Of a stretch of 64,000 bases of DNA, positions 18,754 to 27,260 are shown piece after piece. Within the stretch, counting starts at the first letter, position 1; each line of letters opens with the position of its first letter. The DNA comes from LMUY01 sp964235495 (GTDB lineage Bacteria > Pseudomonadota > Alphaproteobacteria > Acetobacterales > Acetobacteraceae): contig CAXSAX010000007.1 of NCBI GenBank assembly GCA_964235495.1, forward strand, positions 43,001 through 107,000, in the 5' to 3' direction. The notes beneath the pieces are model-generated. The model saw only the letters and a program-made list of their open reading frames with translations, ran no database searches and was not told the origin of the DNA. The position numbers were made by a program, and so were the translations under genes.

Positions 18754-20073
18754 GTGTTTGGCATGTTACGAGCGACGCGTCCAAAGCCCCCGTGCACCGG
18801 GGGGATCAAGCCTATTTCAGGCCATTTTTTACATACAGTGGCATTATGCGTTGGATTGTTGGTGCCTGTCTTCGCCTGGGCACAGACCCCCGTGGCGCAA
18901 AGCTATGCTACTCGAGACGGGCGGGCACCAACGTTCGTGCTGGCCTGCGTGTCCACAGACGGCACGTTTAGTGCTCAGCCTTGCGGCGTAGCCGGATATC
19001 CGGTGCACGTCGTGGTGGATGGCGGGGGCAGCACGAGTGGTGCAGCTAGCAGCACGCCGACGACTGCGCCTGGCACTGCATCTGCCCAACTAGTAGGTGT
19101 CCAGGGTGGTGGCGTGAACGCACTGCCCGTGTCCGTCACGGACAGCGCAGTCGCCCAGGTGGTAGCGCAAACCCAACTAGCGGCTGCGGCGCTCGGCACG
19201 CCGAATGATGCGGCGGCAGCCAGCACAGGAACAGTAGTAGCGCAGCTTCGTCGCATTGCGACGCTGTTGGCCGCTACGCCAAACGGCGCCCTAGATGCCG
19301 ATGGGGGACAGCATGTTCACGTAACGAATTTACCCGCAATTCAATCCATTACAGCGCCCGATGTGCGGATGGGTGCACAAAGCTTGGCACTCAACACGGC
19401 TGGCAACGCAATCTCGTTCGCCCTAAACGGACAGGCGACGTTAGGACTAGCCTTTGCAGGGGTGTCCGACTCCAACGCCACCCTGCTCATCTCAGGCTCC
19501 AGCGATGGAGGTGTCACCTATATCAACTTGCCAACCTATTTTCCCAGCAACCCGGCGCAATACGCCATCAACCTCTACGTTGTAGGCAACAGCGGCGCTC
19601 AAGTGCCGACGGCAGGCCTGACCAATGTCCGGGTCAGCGTCTATGTGGCTGGGGTCGGCACAGCAGTGATCACGCCTTCTGCTTCGGTCGGGGCCAGCGT
19701 GGTCGCGATCGCTAATCTGCCGGCGACACAGGCCGTCAGTGGCACTGTCAACGTGGGGACTCTGCCGGCCGCGGCACGCTCGGGCGCGTGGACTGACGCC
19801 AGCGCGACCCTCACCGCGACGGCGACCGTGCCACCTGCGCTGGTCTCCGTCACTGCCCGCGTTGGGCTGCACGTTTGGAATCTCGGCACGGCCACAGTTT
19901 GTCTCAACTACACAGTGGCTGCCGCAACCAGCGGCTCCGGTTGCGCGGCCGGATCAGTCCCGATCGCACCTGGAGCCGCCTACCTGGAGGACCAGCCCGG
20001 CAACGTGTCCCCAGAAGCGATCAGCCTGATCTGTGCGGGCGCATCTTGTCCGCTCACGATCAAGGTGCGTTGA
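18754..20073 (+). CDS. Exported beta-strand-rich protein with phage-fibre-like repeats
   Basis: A 439-residue protein of unknown function. A hydrophobic segment (about residues 28-43, ending FAWAQ) looks like a signal peptide with a long n-region. After it comes a Thr/Ala/Val/Gly-rich chain with short recurring phrases (ITNLPA-, VVAIANLPATQAVSGTVNVGT-like), a style common in tail-fibre and spike proteins. The last ~100 residues (VGLHVWNLGTATVCLNYTV ... CAGASCPLTIKVR) look like a small beta-sandwich with four cysteines. It is first of four same-strand genes and ends 3 bases before the next start. No enzyme motif seen. A later start inside the first 25 codons is possible. Confidence 0.7.
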   Translation: MFGMLRATRPKPPCTGGIKPISGHFLHTVALCVGLLVPVFAWAQTPVAQSYATRDGRAPTFVLACVSTDGTFSAQPCGVAGYPVHVVVDGGGSTSGAASSTPTTAPGTASAQLVGVQGGGVNALPVSVTDSAVAQVVAQTQLAAAALGTPNDAAAASTGTVVAQLRRIATLLAATPNGALDADGGQHVHVTNLPAIQSITAPDVRMGAQSLALNTAGNAISFALNGQATLGLAFAGVSDSNATLLISGSSDGGVTYINLPTYFPSNPAQYAINLYVVGNSGAQVPTAGLTNVRVSVYVAGVGTAVITPSASVGASVVAIANLPATQAVSGTVNVGTLPAAARSGAWTDASATLTATATVPPALVSVTARVGLHVWNLGTATVCLNYTVAAATSGSGCAAGSVPIAPGAAYLEDQPGNVSPEAISLICAGASCPLTIKVR

Positions 20074-20076
20074 GCT

Positions 20077-21762
20077 GTGTTAAACCGTCGCACCCTTCTT
20101 GCGGGTTCCTCCGCCCTGGCAGCTTCAGCAGTCATCTACGAGGACGCTCAATCCGCAACATCCCTGCCAGCACCGCCCCCCGCGCTGCGTCAGGCTGGTG
20201 GCCGACCGTTGTGGCAACCCGTGACGAACCGCAACAACACCAACGGCACCCAGGGCTCTCCAAGCAACAACTTTCCAGCCACGCTCAGCCGTATCACCAA
20301 AACGACTATGACAGACTGTTCGGAGCTTCGGACAGTGCTAATAGGGTTCCAAATGAACCCGTTCGAGCAACCATTGATCGGCAACAATGGCGGCGTAACT
20401 GGCGCTTATGCCTGCACTACTGCCACCGTTTCAGCCATCGGCAGCAGCTACACTATAGGCGACGTGCTAGTATTCGCCAAGACAGCGGCGGATATGACGG
20501 CGTTGGTGCTCATTGTCACCAGGTTAGGCGCTTCAGCAGGCGTAGCTGGGATCCGTGTGGCCGATCCAGGCGCCTATGCAGCCCCGTTGGCCGATGGGGC
20601 TGCGCCGATGACCGCCACCAAGCGCGGTTCTGGTGCGGGAGCGTCCGCTGGCGTGGGTGCCACATTCAGCTTCGGCTGGGCGGAGTACGGCATTGCCGCC
20701 CAACTCGGCATCGAACCGACCGCGAACCAGGCGGGAGTTGGCAGCGCCTCGATCATTACTGGAGGCATTGGGCTGCGCTACGACGGCCTGGCACCCAACA
20801 GCACGCTCCTGGTACCGGACGCAGGCTTAGTCGTTACGGACCCGATCCGCCTTGCATTGCCGAAAGGAGCGGCCATTGCCGAGCGGGTGGCAACGATCGG
20901 CGCGCTGCCAGGGGTGCAGCGTACCACCATGGGCCTGGACTACTTCGCCAGCGCCGGCACCTGGCGCACTGGTGCGCTCACCCAAACCACGCTGGCAGCC
21001 GGAACTGGGGCTGCCACCATGGGCACGATCACTCTCGGCGTGCCCGGCTCGGCGACGCCTTGGGCGTGCATCGTGGGCGACAGCATCGATTACGGCATTG
21101 TCGGCGGTGCAGGCACGACGCCCGATAGCGGCGACGCGCAGCAAAACTCTGGCTGGGTCGAGCGCGGCCTCGCCCTGGCCGGAGGTTTTGGCCTTCTTTC
21201 CATCACTCGCACAGGCGATGCCTTAGCCGATTGGTACGGCAGCACCAATCGGCGGTTCATGCGCTTGGGCATGCTGAGCCAGCTCGCCGGCACGATTAAC
21301 TTTGGAACCTGCGTTTTCGTGGCAGGCTTGGCAATCAACGATGTCACCGCTGGCGCCTCGAGCGCCAGCATCATCGCAATGATTCAATGGCTGTGCCAAG
21401 ACCTGCTCGCCTTCAATCCAGCGGGCCTGTTCTACAGCACGGCGATGCCGGGCGCTGTCACGAGCACGGACAGTTTCGCCACCGTCGCCAACCAGGCTGT
21501 CAGCAACGTCTACGACGGCAACCGCAAGGCGGTAAACGCCTGGCTGCGGTCAGGCGCAGGCGGGCTGCTCACTGGCAAGAATGGCCGCACCACGACGGGC
21601 ATCATAGACCGGGCTGCCGCGGTCGAGGTGCAGAATGGCTCGTCTGGGGTGTTCCAGGCTGGCTTTACCAACGACGGCACCCATCCGACGCAGGCCGTGC
21701 ACACGTCCATCCTAGCTCCGTTGGTGCAGGCTGTGTTCGGCAACTTCGTGCTGCCGGCATGA
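20077..21762 (+). CDS. Tat-exported SGNH/GDSL-type hydrolase
   Basis: A 561-residue protein starting at GTG 20077, with a twin-arginine leader (LNRRTLLAGSSALAASAV). A beta-rich N-terminal half (to ~310) precedes an SGNH hydrolase domain: block I VGDSIDYG near residue 333, block III-like GLAINDV near 420, and block V NDGTHPTQAVH near 530 giving the Asp-His pair. Such enzymes deacylate or deacetylate esters, often on polysaccharides. The substrate is unknown; its GH16-like and CBM-bearing neighbours suggest a polymer outside the cytoplasm. It follows the previous gene by 3 bases. Confidence 0.75.
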   Translation: MLNRRTLLAGSSALAASAVIYEDAQSATSLPAPPPALRQAGGRPLWQPVTNRNNTNGTQGSPSNNFPATLSRITKTTMTDCSELRTVLIGFQMNPFEQPLIGNNGGVTGAYACTTATVSAIGSSYTIGDVLVFAKTAADMTALVLIVTRLGASAGVAGIRVADPGAYAAPLADGAAPMTATKRGSGAGASAGVGATFSFGWAEYGIAAQLGIEPTANQAGVGSASIITGGIGLRYDGLAPNSTLLVPDAGLVVTDPIRLALPKGAAIAERVATIGALPGVQRTTMGLDYFASAGTWRTGALTQTTLAAGTGAATMGTITLGVPGSATPWACIVGDSIDYGIVGGAGTTPDSGDAQQNSGWVERGLALAGGFGLLSITRTGDALADWYGSTNRRFMRLGMLSQLAGTINFGTCVFVAGLAINDVTAGASSASIIAMIQWLCQDLLAFNPAGLFYSTAMPGAVTSTDSFATVANQAVSNVYDGNRKAVNAWLRSGAGGLLTGKNGRTTTGIIDRAAAVEVQNGSSGVFQAGFTNDGTHPTQAVHTSILAPLVQAVFGNFVLPA

Positions 21763-21985
21763 TGCTGGTGCCGGCTTCTACTCTTCATGAGCAGGGCTAT
21801 GACGCTGCTGACTGCCACGCCAAGGCCGGACGCTTGCTCGTGCTTCGCGGCGCTCCCGAAAATCCGGCGCATCGCCGGGTTTGGCTGGCCGGGGCAGTGG
21901 CTTGGATACAAGACGCGCGAGACGGCTGTACCCCGCCTCGCCGTACAGGCCTACCTTACATATTTGATTTAAATCAAGGATCAGA

Positions 21986-23635
21986 ATGACCTACGACCTG
22001 TCCCAGCACGTGCTGGTGCAAGATTACCGTTTCGGCAACGCCCGGCCGGACGCCACCATCAAAACCAAGTCCGACCTCGATCTCGCGGCGTCGCCCCGCT
22101 ACATCTACGGCGGCTACAACCAGACTGCCGGCGCCACCGGCAACGGCTGCGATGGCCTCTACGGCAACTACTGGGCGCACCACATCGACACGCCGGAGGG
22201 AGATCCTGCTTCCGTCCATGTGTTCTCCTCCGACCACCTGACACTCAAGGCCTACAACAACCCGAACACGCCTGCAGGCCAGGTCGAAGGCCGCGACGGC
22301 GGCGGCATCCTGTCCGGAATGCTGCGCTTCTGGGCGCCCATCGTGCCGAACCACTCCTTCATCCGCGGGCGTTTCTGGATGCCCAAAGGCAAATGGAGCT
22401 GGCCCGCCTTCTGGCTCAACCCGGGCCATGAGGCCTACGCGCCGCTGTCCGGCCCTCGCGGCGCCGTGCTGCAGCCGCTGGGATGGCCGCCGGAGTGCGA
22501 CCTGCATGACGGCTTCGGCTATGACAACACGCTGCCCGGCACCTACCTGCGGCCGGGAGAGCCTACAGACAACAGCGACGCCCAGTTCGGCCGTTCCGTC
22601 ATTTGGGACAACGGTCCTTGGGCCGAAAACCCTGGCTATGACTACCTACCTCCCGGTGCTGCACCCGGCTGGCTGGCGGCAGGCTGGCATGAACTGGCGC
22701 TCGACTGGACCAACGGCGTGCTGACCTACTACTGCGACGGCACCGCCTACACGCAGCGCAAGCTTACTTGGTCGAGCCCGGCCAGCGCTTGCGCCCATCT
22801 CATCATCTCTAACCAGGTCGTGGCCTGGTTCAACCCGAACCCATACCCGGCCGGCGTGCCGGACCAAGGCGGCGCCGGACCCGGCGGCTGGGACTTCAAG
22901 GTGTCCGATGTGCAGGTGTATCGCCGCGTCGCCGGGGTGGCGCCGAACCCTGGTGGCCTGTCACCCGCGCCGGGCACGGTGATGGACACCACCGTATGGG
23001 CTCCGCTGCCGCCTGCGCCTCCCGCACCGGCCGTGCTGCTGACCAACTACACCGTGCCCAGCACCATGACGCCCGGCGCAGTCGATCCGTCCACCTATGC
23101 GGGCGCACCCTACGCGCAACCCTCAACACCTGCTCCCAACCCGACGCCGAGCCCTGCGCCGGCGCCTGTCACTCCCCCTTCAACGACTGAGGCTCAAATG
23201 ACGCAGACCCTTTTCGACGGCAATCTTGGCCCGAACCCGGCCAACCTGGCGCTCAAGCCAGGGACGATGCAGATGATCAAGCTCACTACGGCGTGGGCCA
23301 ACACCAGCGGCGCCTATGACCTCACCACTGGCTTCTACACAGTGGCCGCCGCGGGCGTTTATCAGGTTACCGGCTCGCTGCGCGTGGCTGATGGTAGCCC
23401 GGCCAACATCAGCTATGGCGTGGGCGTGGGCGGAGCCAGCGCGGACGACGAAGGCTTTCACTGGAACATGACGCATCCAGCCGCGGCGCTTGGCGGCAGT
23501 TCACGCAACGGGGCGATCGCCACTCGCTGCTGCCATTTTGGAAAGGGCGAGACACTCCGGCTCTATGCCTTTGCCGACCAGCCGCTCAGCATCACTGCGG
23601 CCTCGCTGCAAGTCATGGTGCTCGCGCTGGACTAA
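21986..23635 (+). CDS. GH16-like glucanase-fold protein with C-terminal jelly-roll-like domain
   Basis: A 549-residue protein. Residues ~10-310 look like a concanavalin-A/GH16 glucanase fold, with an active-site-like strand PPECDLHDGFG (E170, D172, D175), similar to the ExDxxE pattern of GH16 but with Asp in place of the last Glu, and many aromatic residues. A Pro/Ala-rich linker (~335-400) leads to a ~140-residue domain resembling C1q/TNF-type jelly rolls (TGFYTVAAAGVYQVTGSLRV). No signal peptide is visible, unlike its two upstream neighbours, so export by another route or a role as a particle or fibre component is open. A 220-base spacer separates it from the SGNH gene. Confidence 0.68.
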   Translation: MTYDLSQHVLVQDYRFGNARPDATIKTKSDLDLAASPRYIYGGYNQTAGATGNGCDGLYGNYWAHHIDTPEGDPASVHVFSSDHLTLKAYNNPNTPAGQVEGRDGGGILSGMLRFWAPIVPNHSFIRGRFWMPKGKWSWPAFWLNPGHEAYAPLSGPRGAVLQPLGWPPECDLHDGFGYDNTLPGTYLRPGEPTDNSDAQFGRSVIWDNGPWAENPGYDYLPPGAAPGWLAAGWHELALDWTNGVLTYYCDGTAYTQRKLTWSSPASACAHLIISNQVVAWFNPNPYPAGVPDQGGAGPGGWDFKVSDVQVYRRVAGVAPNPGGLSPAPGTVMDTTVWAPLPPAPPAPAVLLTNYTVPSTMTPGAVDPSTYAGAPYAQPSTPAPNPTPSPAPAPVTPPSTTEAQMTQTLFDGNLGPNPANLALKPGTMQMIKLTTAWANTSGAYDLTTGFYTVAAAGVYQVTGSLRVADGSPANISYGVGVGGASADDEGFHWNMTHPAAALGGSSRNGAIATRCCHFGKGETLRLYAFADQPLSITAASLQVMVLALD

Positions 23636-23643
23636 CCAGCCTT

Positions 23644-23664
23644 GCCCCCCGCTGAGCGGGGGGC
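23644..23664 (+). terminator. Strong GC hairpin between the GH16-like and beta-helix genes
   Basis: A perfect 9-bp stem GCCCCCCGC/GCGGGGGGC with a TGA loop, 8 bases after the GH16-like stop. There is no T-run, so it may only attenuate transcription or stabilise the upstream mRNA end. Confidence 0.5.
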
Positions 23665-23697
23665 ATCGGCCCACCTATTCGACAATGGGACCAATCT

Positions 23698-25236
23698 ATG
23701 ACCGCTACAGTTGCACTTGCTATCAACATTTCGGCAGACGAATACCAGGGTGACGCCATGGCCAACGTCAGCCTTGATGGCATGATCGGGCCGCAGAACA
23801 TCGACGTGTCCGCCTTGCATAGCGCCGGGGCCACCCAGTCCGTGGCGCTCGGCCAAGTCGATCCGACGGTGACGCACAGCGTTGCCGTGACCTTCCAGCA
23901 GGACGCATATGGCGGCAGTCCTGCTCTCGACCGCAATCTCTACATCGTCAGCTACACGCTGGGCGGATTGACGGCGGCTGTGCCATACGAACTGGCCGTG
24001 GCAGGCACCTACACATTCACCACCGCTCCAATTTCGATGCCGGCCGGAGACCCGGCAGCTGCCGACATTGCAGCGGCTGTTGCAGCAGTCGAGGCGCATG
24101 AGGATGCGGACATGGCTGCAATCGAAGCTCATGAGGACGCCGATACTGCCAAAATCCTGGCCGCCATCGCTGCAATTCCGGCTGGAAGCTCTTCTGGCGC
24201 ACCGAGTGCACCCACCGCGCCAGCTCCTTACAGCGGGCCCAAACTGGACGCTGCGGCTGTGGGCGCTAAAGAAACCTTTGCCACGGTCACCGCTGCATTG
24301 CCGGCAATGAACCCCGCTGGCGTCATCACCGTCGATGCCGCGACCTACACGGACGCTGTGGACTTTCCGGCTGCCGTCACGCTCAAGAGCGTCACTGGAA
24401 CTGCCTCCGACGTCGTGTTCGACGGTCAGGGCGGATATACCCAGGGTCACCGCTTGGCCTACGGCAAGGCCATGCACCACCTGTCGGCGCCATGCATGAT
24501 TGAGGGCGTCAGCTACCGTAATTGCGGCGGCTTGCCCTATGATGCCAGCTACGAGAACCAAGCCGGCATTTATGCCGAAGGCTTCACCGGCACGGTCACG
24601 CTCAGCAACCTCGCACTGGATGGCAACAACGACGGCATCTTCGTCCCGTCCGTGACTTCCGCTCCGGGCTCCGCCGTCTCTATCGCGCTTTCGGGCTGCA
24701 CCTTTGGCAAGCTGGCCAGCAACGGTGCCGACCAATCCGGCCTCACCCATGATTATTATCTGAACGGGCCAAGCACCACGGACGCTGGCTCGATTCACCA
24801 CGGTTGCACATACGGCAACAACAAGAAGAGCCGCTCGCCGGTGTTCACTGTGAATGGTGGCTTCTCCGTCAGCACGGGTGGGCGCTGGATTAACTACCCG
24901 GACGCTGGCTTGCTGACCGTGAACGGCGGCACTGTGGTGATCGACAAAAGCGCTCCGAACGAAAATCTGTTCAGCTATGGCGATGAGAGCCAGGCCAACG
25001 GGGTCAATCTTAAGTCGAGCGTGGTCGGGGTCACCTTTTATATCGGGCGCTATAACACGACATTTTACGTCTGCGCCGGCATGACTTTGGACATGAGCAC
25101 TTGCAAGGTCGTGTGGACGGACCCAGGCGCGTCGATTGCCGTGACCGGCGGCGGCACCATTGTCGGCCTGCCGATTGGCACCCCAGTGACTGGCACAGTA
25201 TTTGGGACGGCTCCGGCTATTCCGACATCCGTATGA
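23698..25236 (+). CDS. CBM60-like domain fused to a parallel beta-helix
   Basis: A 512-residue protein. Residues ~5-100 match the pattern of calcium-dependent xylan-binding CBM60/CBM36-like modules (ISADEYQGDAMANVSLDG, then FQQDAYGGSPALDRNLYI). A helical stretch with repeated EAHEDAD units (~120-160), like tail-fibre linkers, follows. From ~185 to the end, rungs of Gly/Asn/Val-rich strands (GVSYRNCGGLPYD, LSNLALDGNNDGIF, SVVGVTFYIGRYN) indicate a right-handed beta-helix of pectin-lyase type, used by polysaccharide lyases and phage spikes. No signal peptide is apparent. Last gene of the block, followed by a clear terminator. Confidence 0.7.
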   Translation: MTATVALAINISADEYQGDAMANVSLDGMIGPQNIDVSALHSAGATQSVALGQVDPTVTHSVAVTFQQDAYGGSPALDRNLYIVSYTLGGLTAAVPYELAVAGTYTFTTAPISMPAGDPAAADIAAAVAAVEAHEDADMAAIEAHEDADTAKILAAIAAIPAGSSSGAPSAPTAPAPYSGPKLDAAAVGAKETFATVTAALPAMNPAGVITVDAATYTDAVDFPAAVTLKSVTGTASDVVFDGQGGYTQGHRLAYGKAMHHLSAPCMIEGVSYRNCGGLPYDASYENQAGIYAEGFTGTVTLSNLALDGNNDGIFVPSVTSAPGSAVSIALSGCTFGKLASNGADQSGLTHDYYLNGPSTTDAGSIHHGCTYGNNKKSRSPVFTVNGGFSVSTGGRWINYPDAGLLTVNGGTVVIDKSAPNENLFSYGDESQANGVNLKSSVVGVTFYIGRYNTTFYVCAGMTLDMSTCKVVWTDPGASIAVTGGGTIVGLPIGTPVTGTVFGTAPAIPTSV

Positions 25237-25290
25237 TGCTTAAGTGAGCCACACTGTCCTGTTGTCGGCAGGCTGATCAGTTATAATACG

Positions 25291-25332
25291 CGGTCCGAGT
25301 GTCGCTTCACGACTCTCGGACCGCCCTTTCTG
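25291..25332 (+). terminator. Rho-independent terminator closing the exoprotein block
   Basis: A long stem CGGTCCGAGTGTCG/CGACTCTCGGACCG with one mismatch, loop CTTCA, followed by CCCTTTCT. It lies 55 bases after the beta-helix gene. Confidence 0.8.
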
Positions 25333-25334
25333 TT

Positions 25335-25914
25335 GCAGCATACGCTGGATGGCGCCAGGTCCGGACATCGAAGACGCGGGCTGGTGCACATCGCGGGTCG
25401 GCCGGCTGGCGTTTTATCACCTGCGGCAGGACCTAATCTACTTGCCAGCGGCCATCAACATGCCGCAACAGAGATGGATATCCGACAAGGAAGTGCGTTC
25501 CATCTTCGTGAAGTTGCTGGACTCGATGAGCGCCCCGGCCATCAAAGGTCTGCGCACATGCTTCACTGAAGCGTCGGAGCTGATCGGCAGGCCGTTCGAA
25601 CGGCTTCTGCTTCCAGGCCCCTAATGCAAAAATGGACTCCACTGATTGGCAATGCAGCGCACACAACCAGCGCCTATATGAGCATGGGCGGCGGAATAGC
25701 GTTGCAGAACGCGGCAGTGCTCGGTCAGTGCATCTCCACCGTCGCGACTCTGCCCGAAGCGCTGCACACGTTTACGGAGCGTCGGTTCGAGCGCGCGAAG
25801 CTCGTCATCGATACCAGCGTGCGGCTTGGCGAGTTGGAGCGAGAAAAGTCGCCACCGTCCGAGAACCGTGCGCTGCTCACGAAGGCGTTCATGATGTTGG
25901 GCCAGCCTAATTGA
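25335..25914 (+). pseudogene. Flavin monooxygenase (FAD_binding_3 type), C-terminal remnant
   Basis: Two abutting open frames (25349-25624 and 25624-25914, different frames) together read as the C-terminal half of an aromatic-ring-hydroxylating FAD monooxygenase: VGRLAFYHLRQDLIYL, then SELIGRPFERLLLP, then the FAD-binding IGNAAHTTSAYMSMGGG and the tail RRFERAKLVIDTSVRLGELE. The shift lies at ~25620, exactly where the intact protein would have its conserved Pro-Trp before the FAD motif. The N-terminal FAD domain is missing. It ends where a second, similar remnant begins. Confidence 0.75.
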
Positions 25915-26650
25915 TGGGCGAGGCAATCCAAACCGAGGTGCTGGTAGTCGGGGGCCGCCCCATCGGACTTGCGGCGGCAATCGAACTTGGGTTACCTGGC
26001 ATCCGCGTCTTGCTGATCGAGCGTGATACCCGCATCGGAGCCGCGCCGCGGGCCAAGACGACCAATGCCCGTACTCGGACCCACATGCGACGTTGGGGCA
26101 TCGCCGACCGGCTGACTGAGGAGGTGCCGTTCGGGATCGACTATCCTAACAACATGGTGTTTGTTACCCGCCTTGCCGCGCATGAGCTCGCCCGATTCGC
26201 AAACGCGTTCAACGTCTCGCCCGAGCAGTCGCCACTTTATCCCGAGCACGCGCAACAGGTGCCGCAATACACGCTCAAGGGGATGATGCTGGAGAAAGCC
26301 CGTTTGCTGCCGAACGTAGACGTTCAATTTGACACCAGCTTCGTGACCGCCGTGCAGGACGATGAGCAGATTTATCGACTTTGCGGTCTGACGGCGGCGA
26401 GGCTTATGACATCGCCGCTCGCTACCTGATCGGGGCTGATGGCGGTCGCAGCGTGATACGCGCGCTGATCGGGGCAAAGATGGAGAGCCGTTACGGCGTG
26501 TCTTGCCAATACAACATCATCTTCTGTGCACCCGGCCTCGCTGAGACCCATGAGTATGGCCCAGCAGTAATCCACTGGCCGATCAGGCAGGGACGGTGCA
26601 GATCTGATCCTGGTACGGCCCGACCAGCATGTCACCTCATGTGGTGGCAT
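25911..26650 (+). pseudogene. Flavin monooxygenase, N-terminal remnant (second copy)
   Basis: The frame 25911-26429 encodes the N-terminal half of a PHBH-like FAD monooxygenase (LGLPGIRVLLIERDTRIG, RAKTTNARTRTHMRRWGI). Its dinucleotide motif is damaged (VVGGRPIG where GxGxxG is expected). At ~26380 the reading shifts by one to continue YDIAARYLIGADGGRSVIR and SCQYNIIFCAPGLAE, fading out near 26650. As the preceding remnant is a C-terminal half and this an N-terminal half, two related genes probably stood in tandem, each now truncated. Confidence 0.75.
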
Positions 26651-26727
26651 GTGGACAGGCGCGCTCCTCCACGCAATTGGGCAGGGTATGTCCTACGTAG
26701 AATAAGCCCATCTCGATTCTGCATCTT

Positions 26728-26838
26728 ATACCAAGGCTCTCTGACCGTAACCTGTGCCGCTCTAGCCGCATCCAGGCAAAACCATACCGCTGATCGATTT
26801 TGATGACGGCATAGGTTTTGATCAGAGAGCCCTGGTAT
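26728..26838. mobile_element. MITE-like element with ~33-bp imperfect terminal inverted repeats
   Basis: The left arm, starting ATACCAAGGCTCTCTGA at 26728, matches the reverse complement of the right arm ending at 26838 (ATACCAGGGCTCTCTGA) at roughly 29 of 34 positions, continuing through AACCT-TGCCG. The 111-base unit has no open frame and a short AT-containing flank (TA at both edges), as expected of a non-autonomous element moved by a Tc1/IS630-type enzyme. It lies directly after the truncated monooxygenase. Confidence 0.6.
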
Positions 26839-26892
26839 TAGGGGTTGGTCCGAGACGGGCTGGCGACCTTTCAAGGCTGACGCTCAGAGAAG

Positions 26893-27130
26893 GTGCATCG
26901 ATGCGCGATACTGCCCGCCCTGTTTGCCCTGGTCCGCCGAGCTTCCACTCTGACGCTGCCTGTGCTCGCCAGCTGGCTGTCCAAGTTCCATAATTGCTTT
27001 TCGGTACCGGTTCGATCCCGTGTTCCCGTGCTGGCTGCAAGAGCGGTGCTGGCGCTGGGCCAATGCACAGCAAGCCAGGTGCCGCGGGTTCATAGGTCCG
27101 ACGGAGAAACCAGCTTACGGGATGGGTAAC
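26893..27130 (+). pseudogene. Probable transposase N-terminal remnant
   Basis: The + strand frame reads ALFALVRRASTLTLPVLASW, then FSVPVRSRVPVLAARAVLAL, which resembles the N-terminus of large DDE transposases of the IS701/IS4-like group that carry a Phe-x3-W and a LVGAILAPG-like stretch. No downstream DDE core follows, and the likely start (ATGCGCGAT at ~26901) is in another frame. The match is by eye and weak. The rest of 26839-27260 shows nothing else. Confidence 0.35.
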
Positions 27131-27260
27131 TCGGCCCATTGTGCCGGACAGCTCTTACCAAAGCACGCTTGCTCTTTCCCGAGTTCGGCCTCAGCCAGCT
27201 CGGTCGTCCCAGGCCTTAAACCTAATTGGGTTTGGAGCTTGGGCAACTCTACAATCAGGC

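Noticed and set aside
23632..24801. 389-residue minus-strand open frame
   Set aside because: Antisense of the beta-helix gene. The plus-strand protein has a clear CBM60-like start and beta-helix rungs, so the plus strand is coding.
25274..25292. Promoter-like TATAAT at about 25283
   Set aside because: A TTGTCG upstream is only 14 bases away, too short for a normal spacer, and the site lies within a terminator region.
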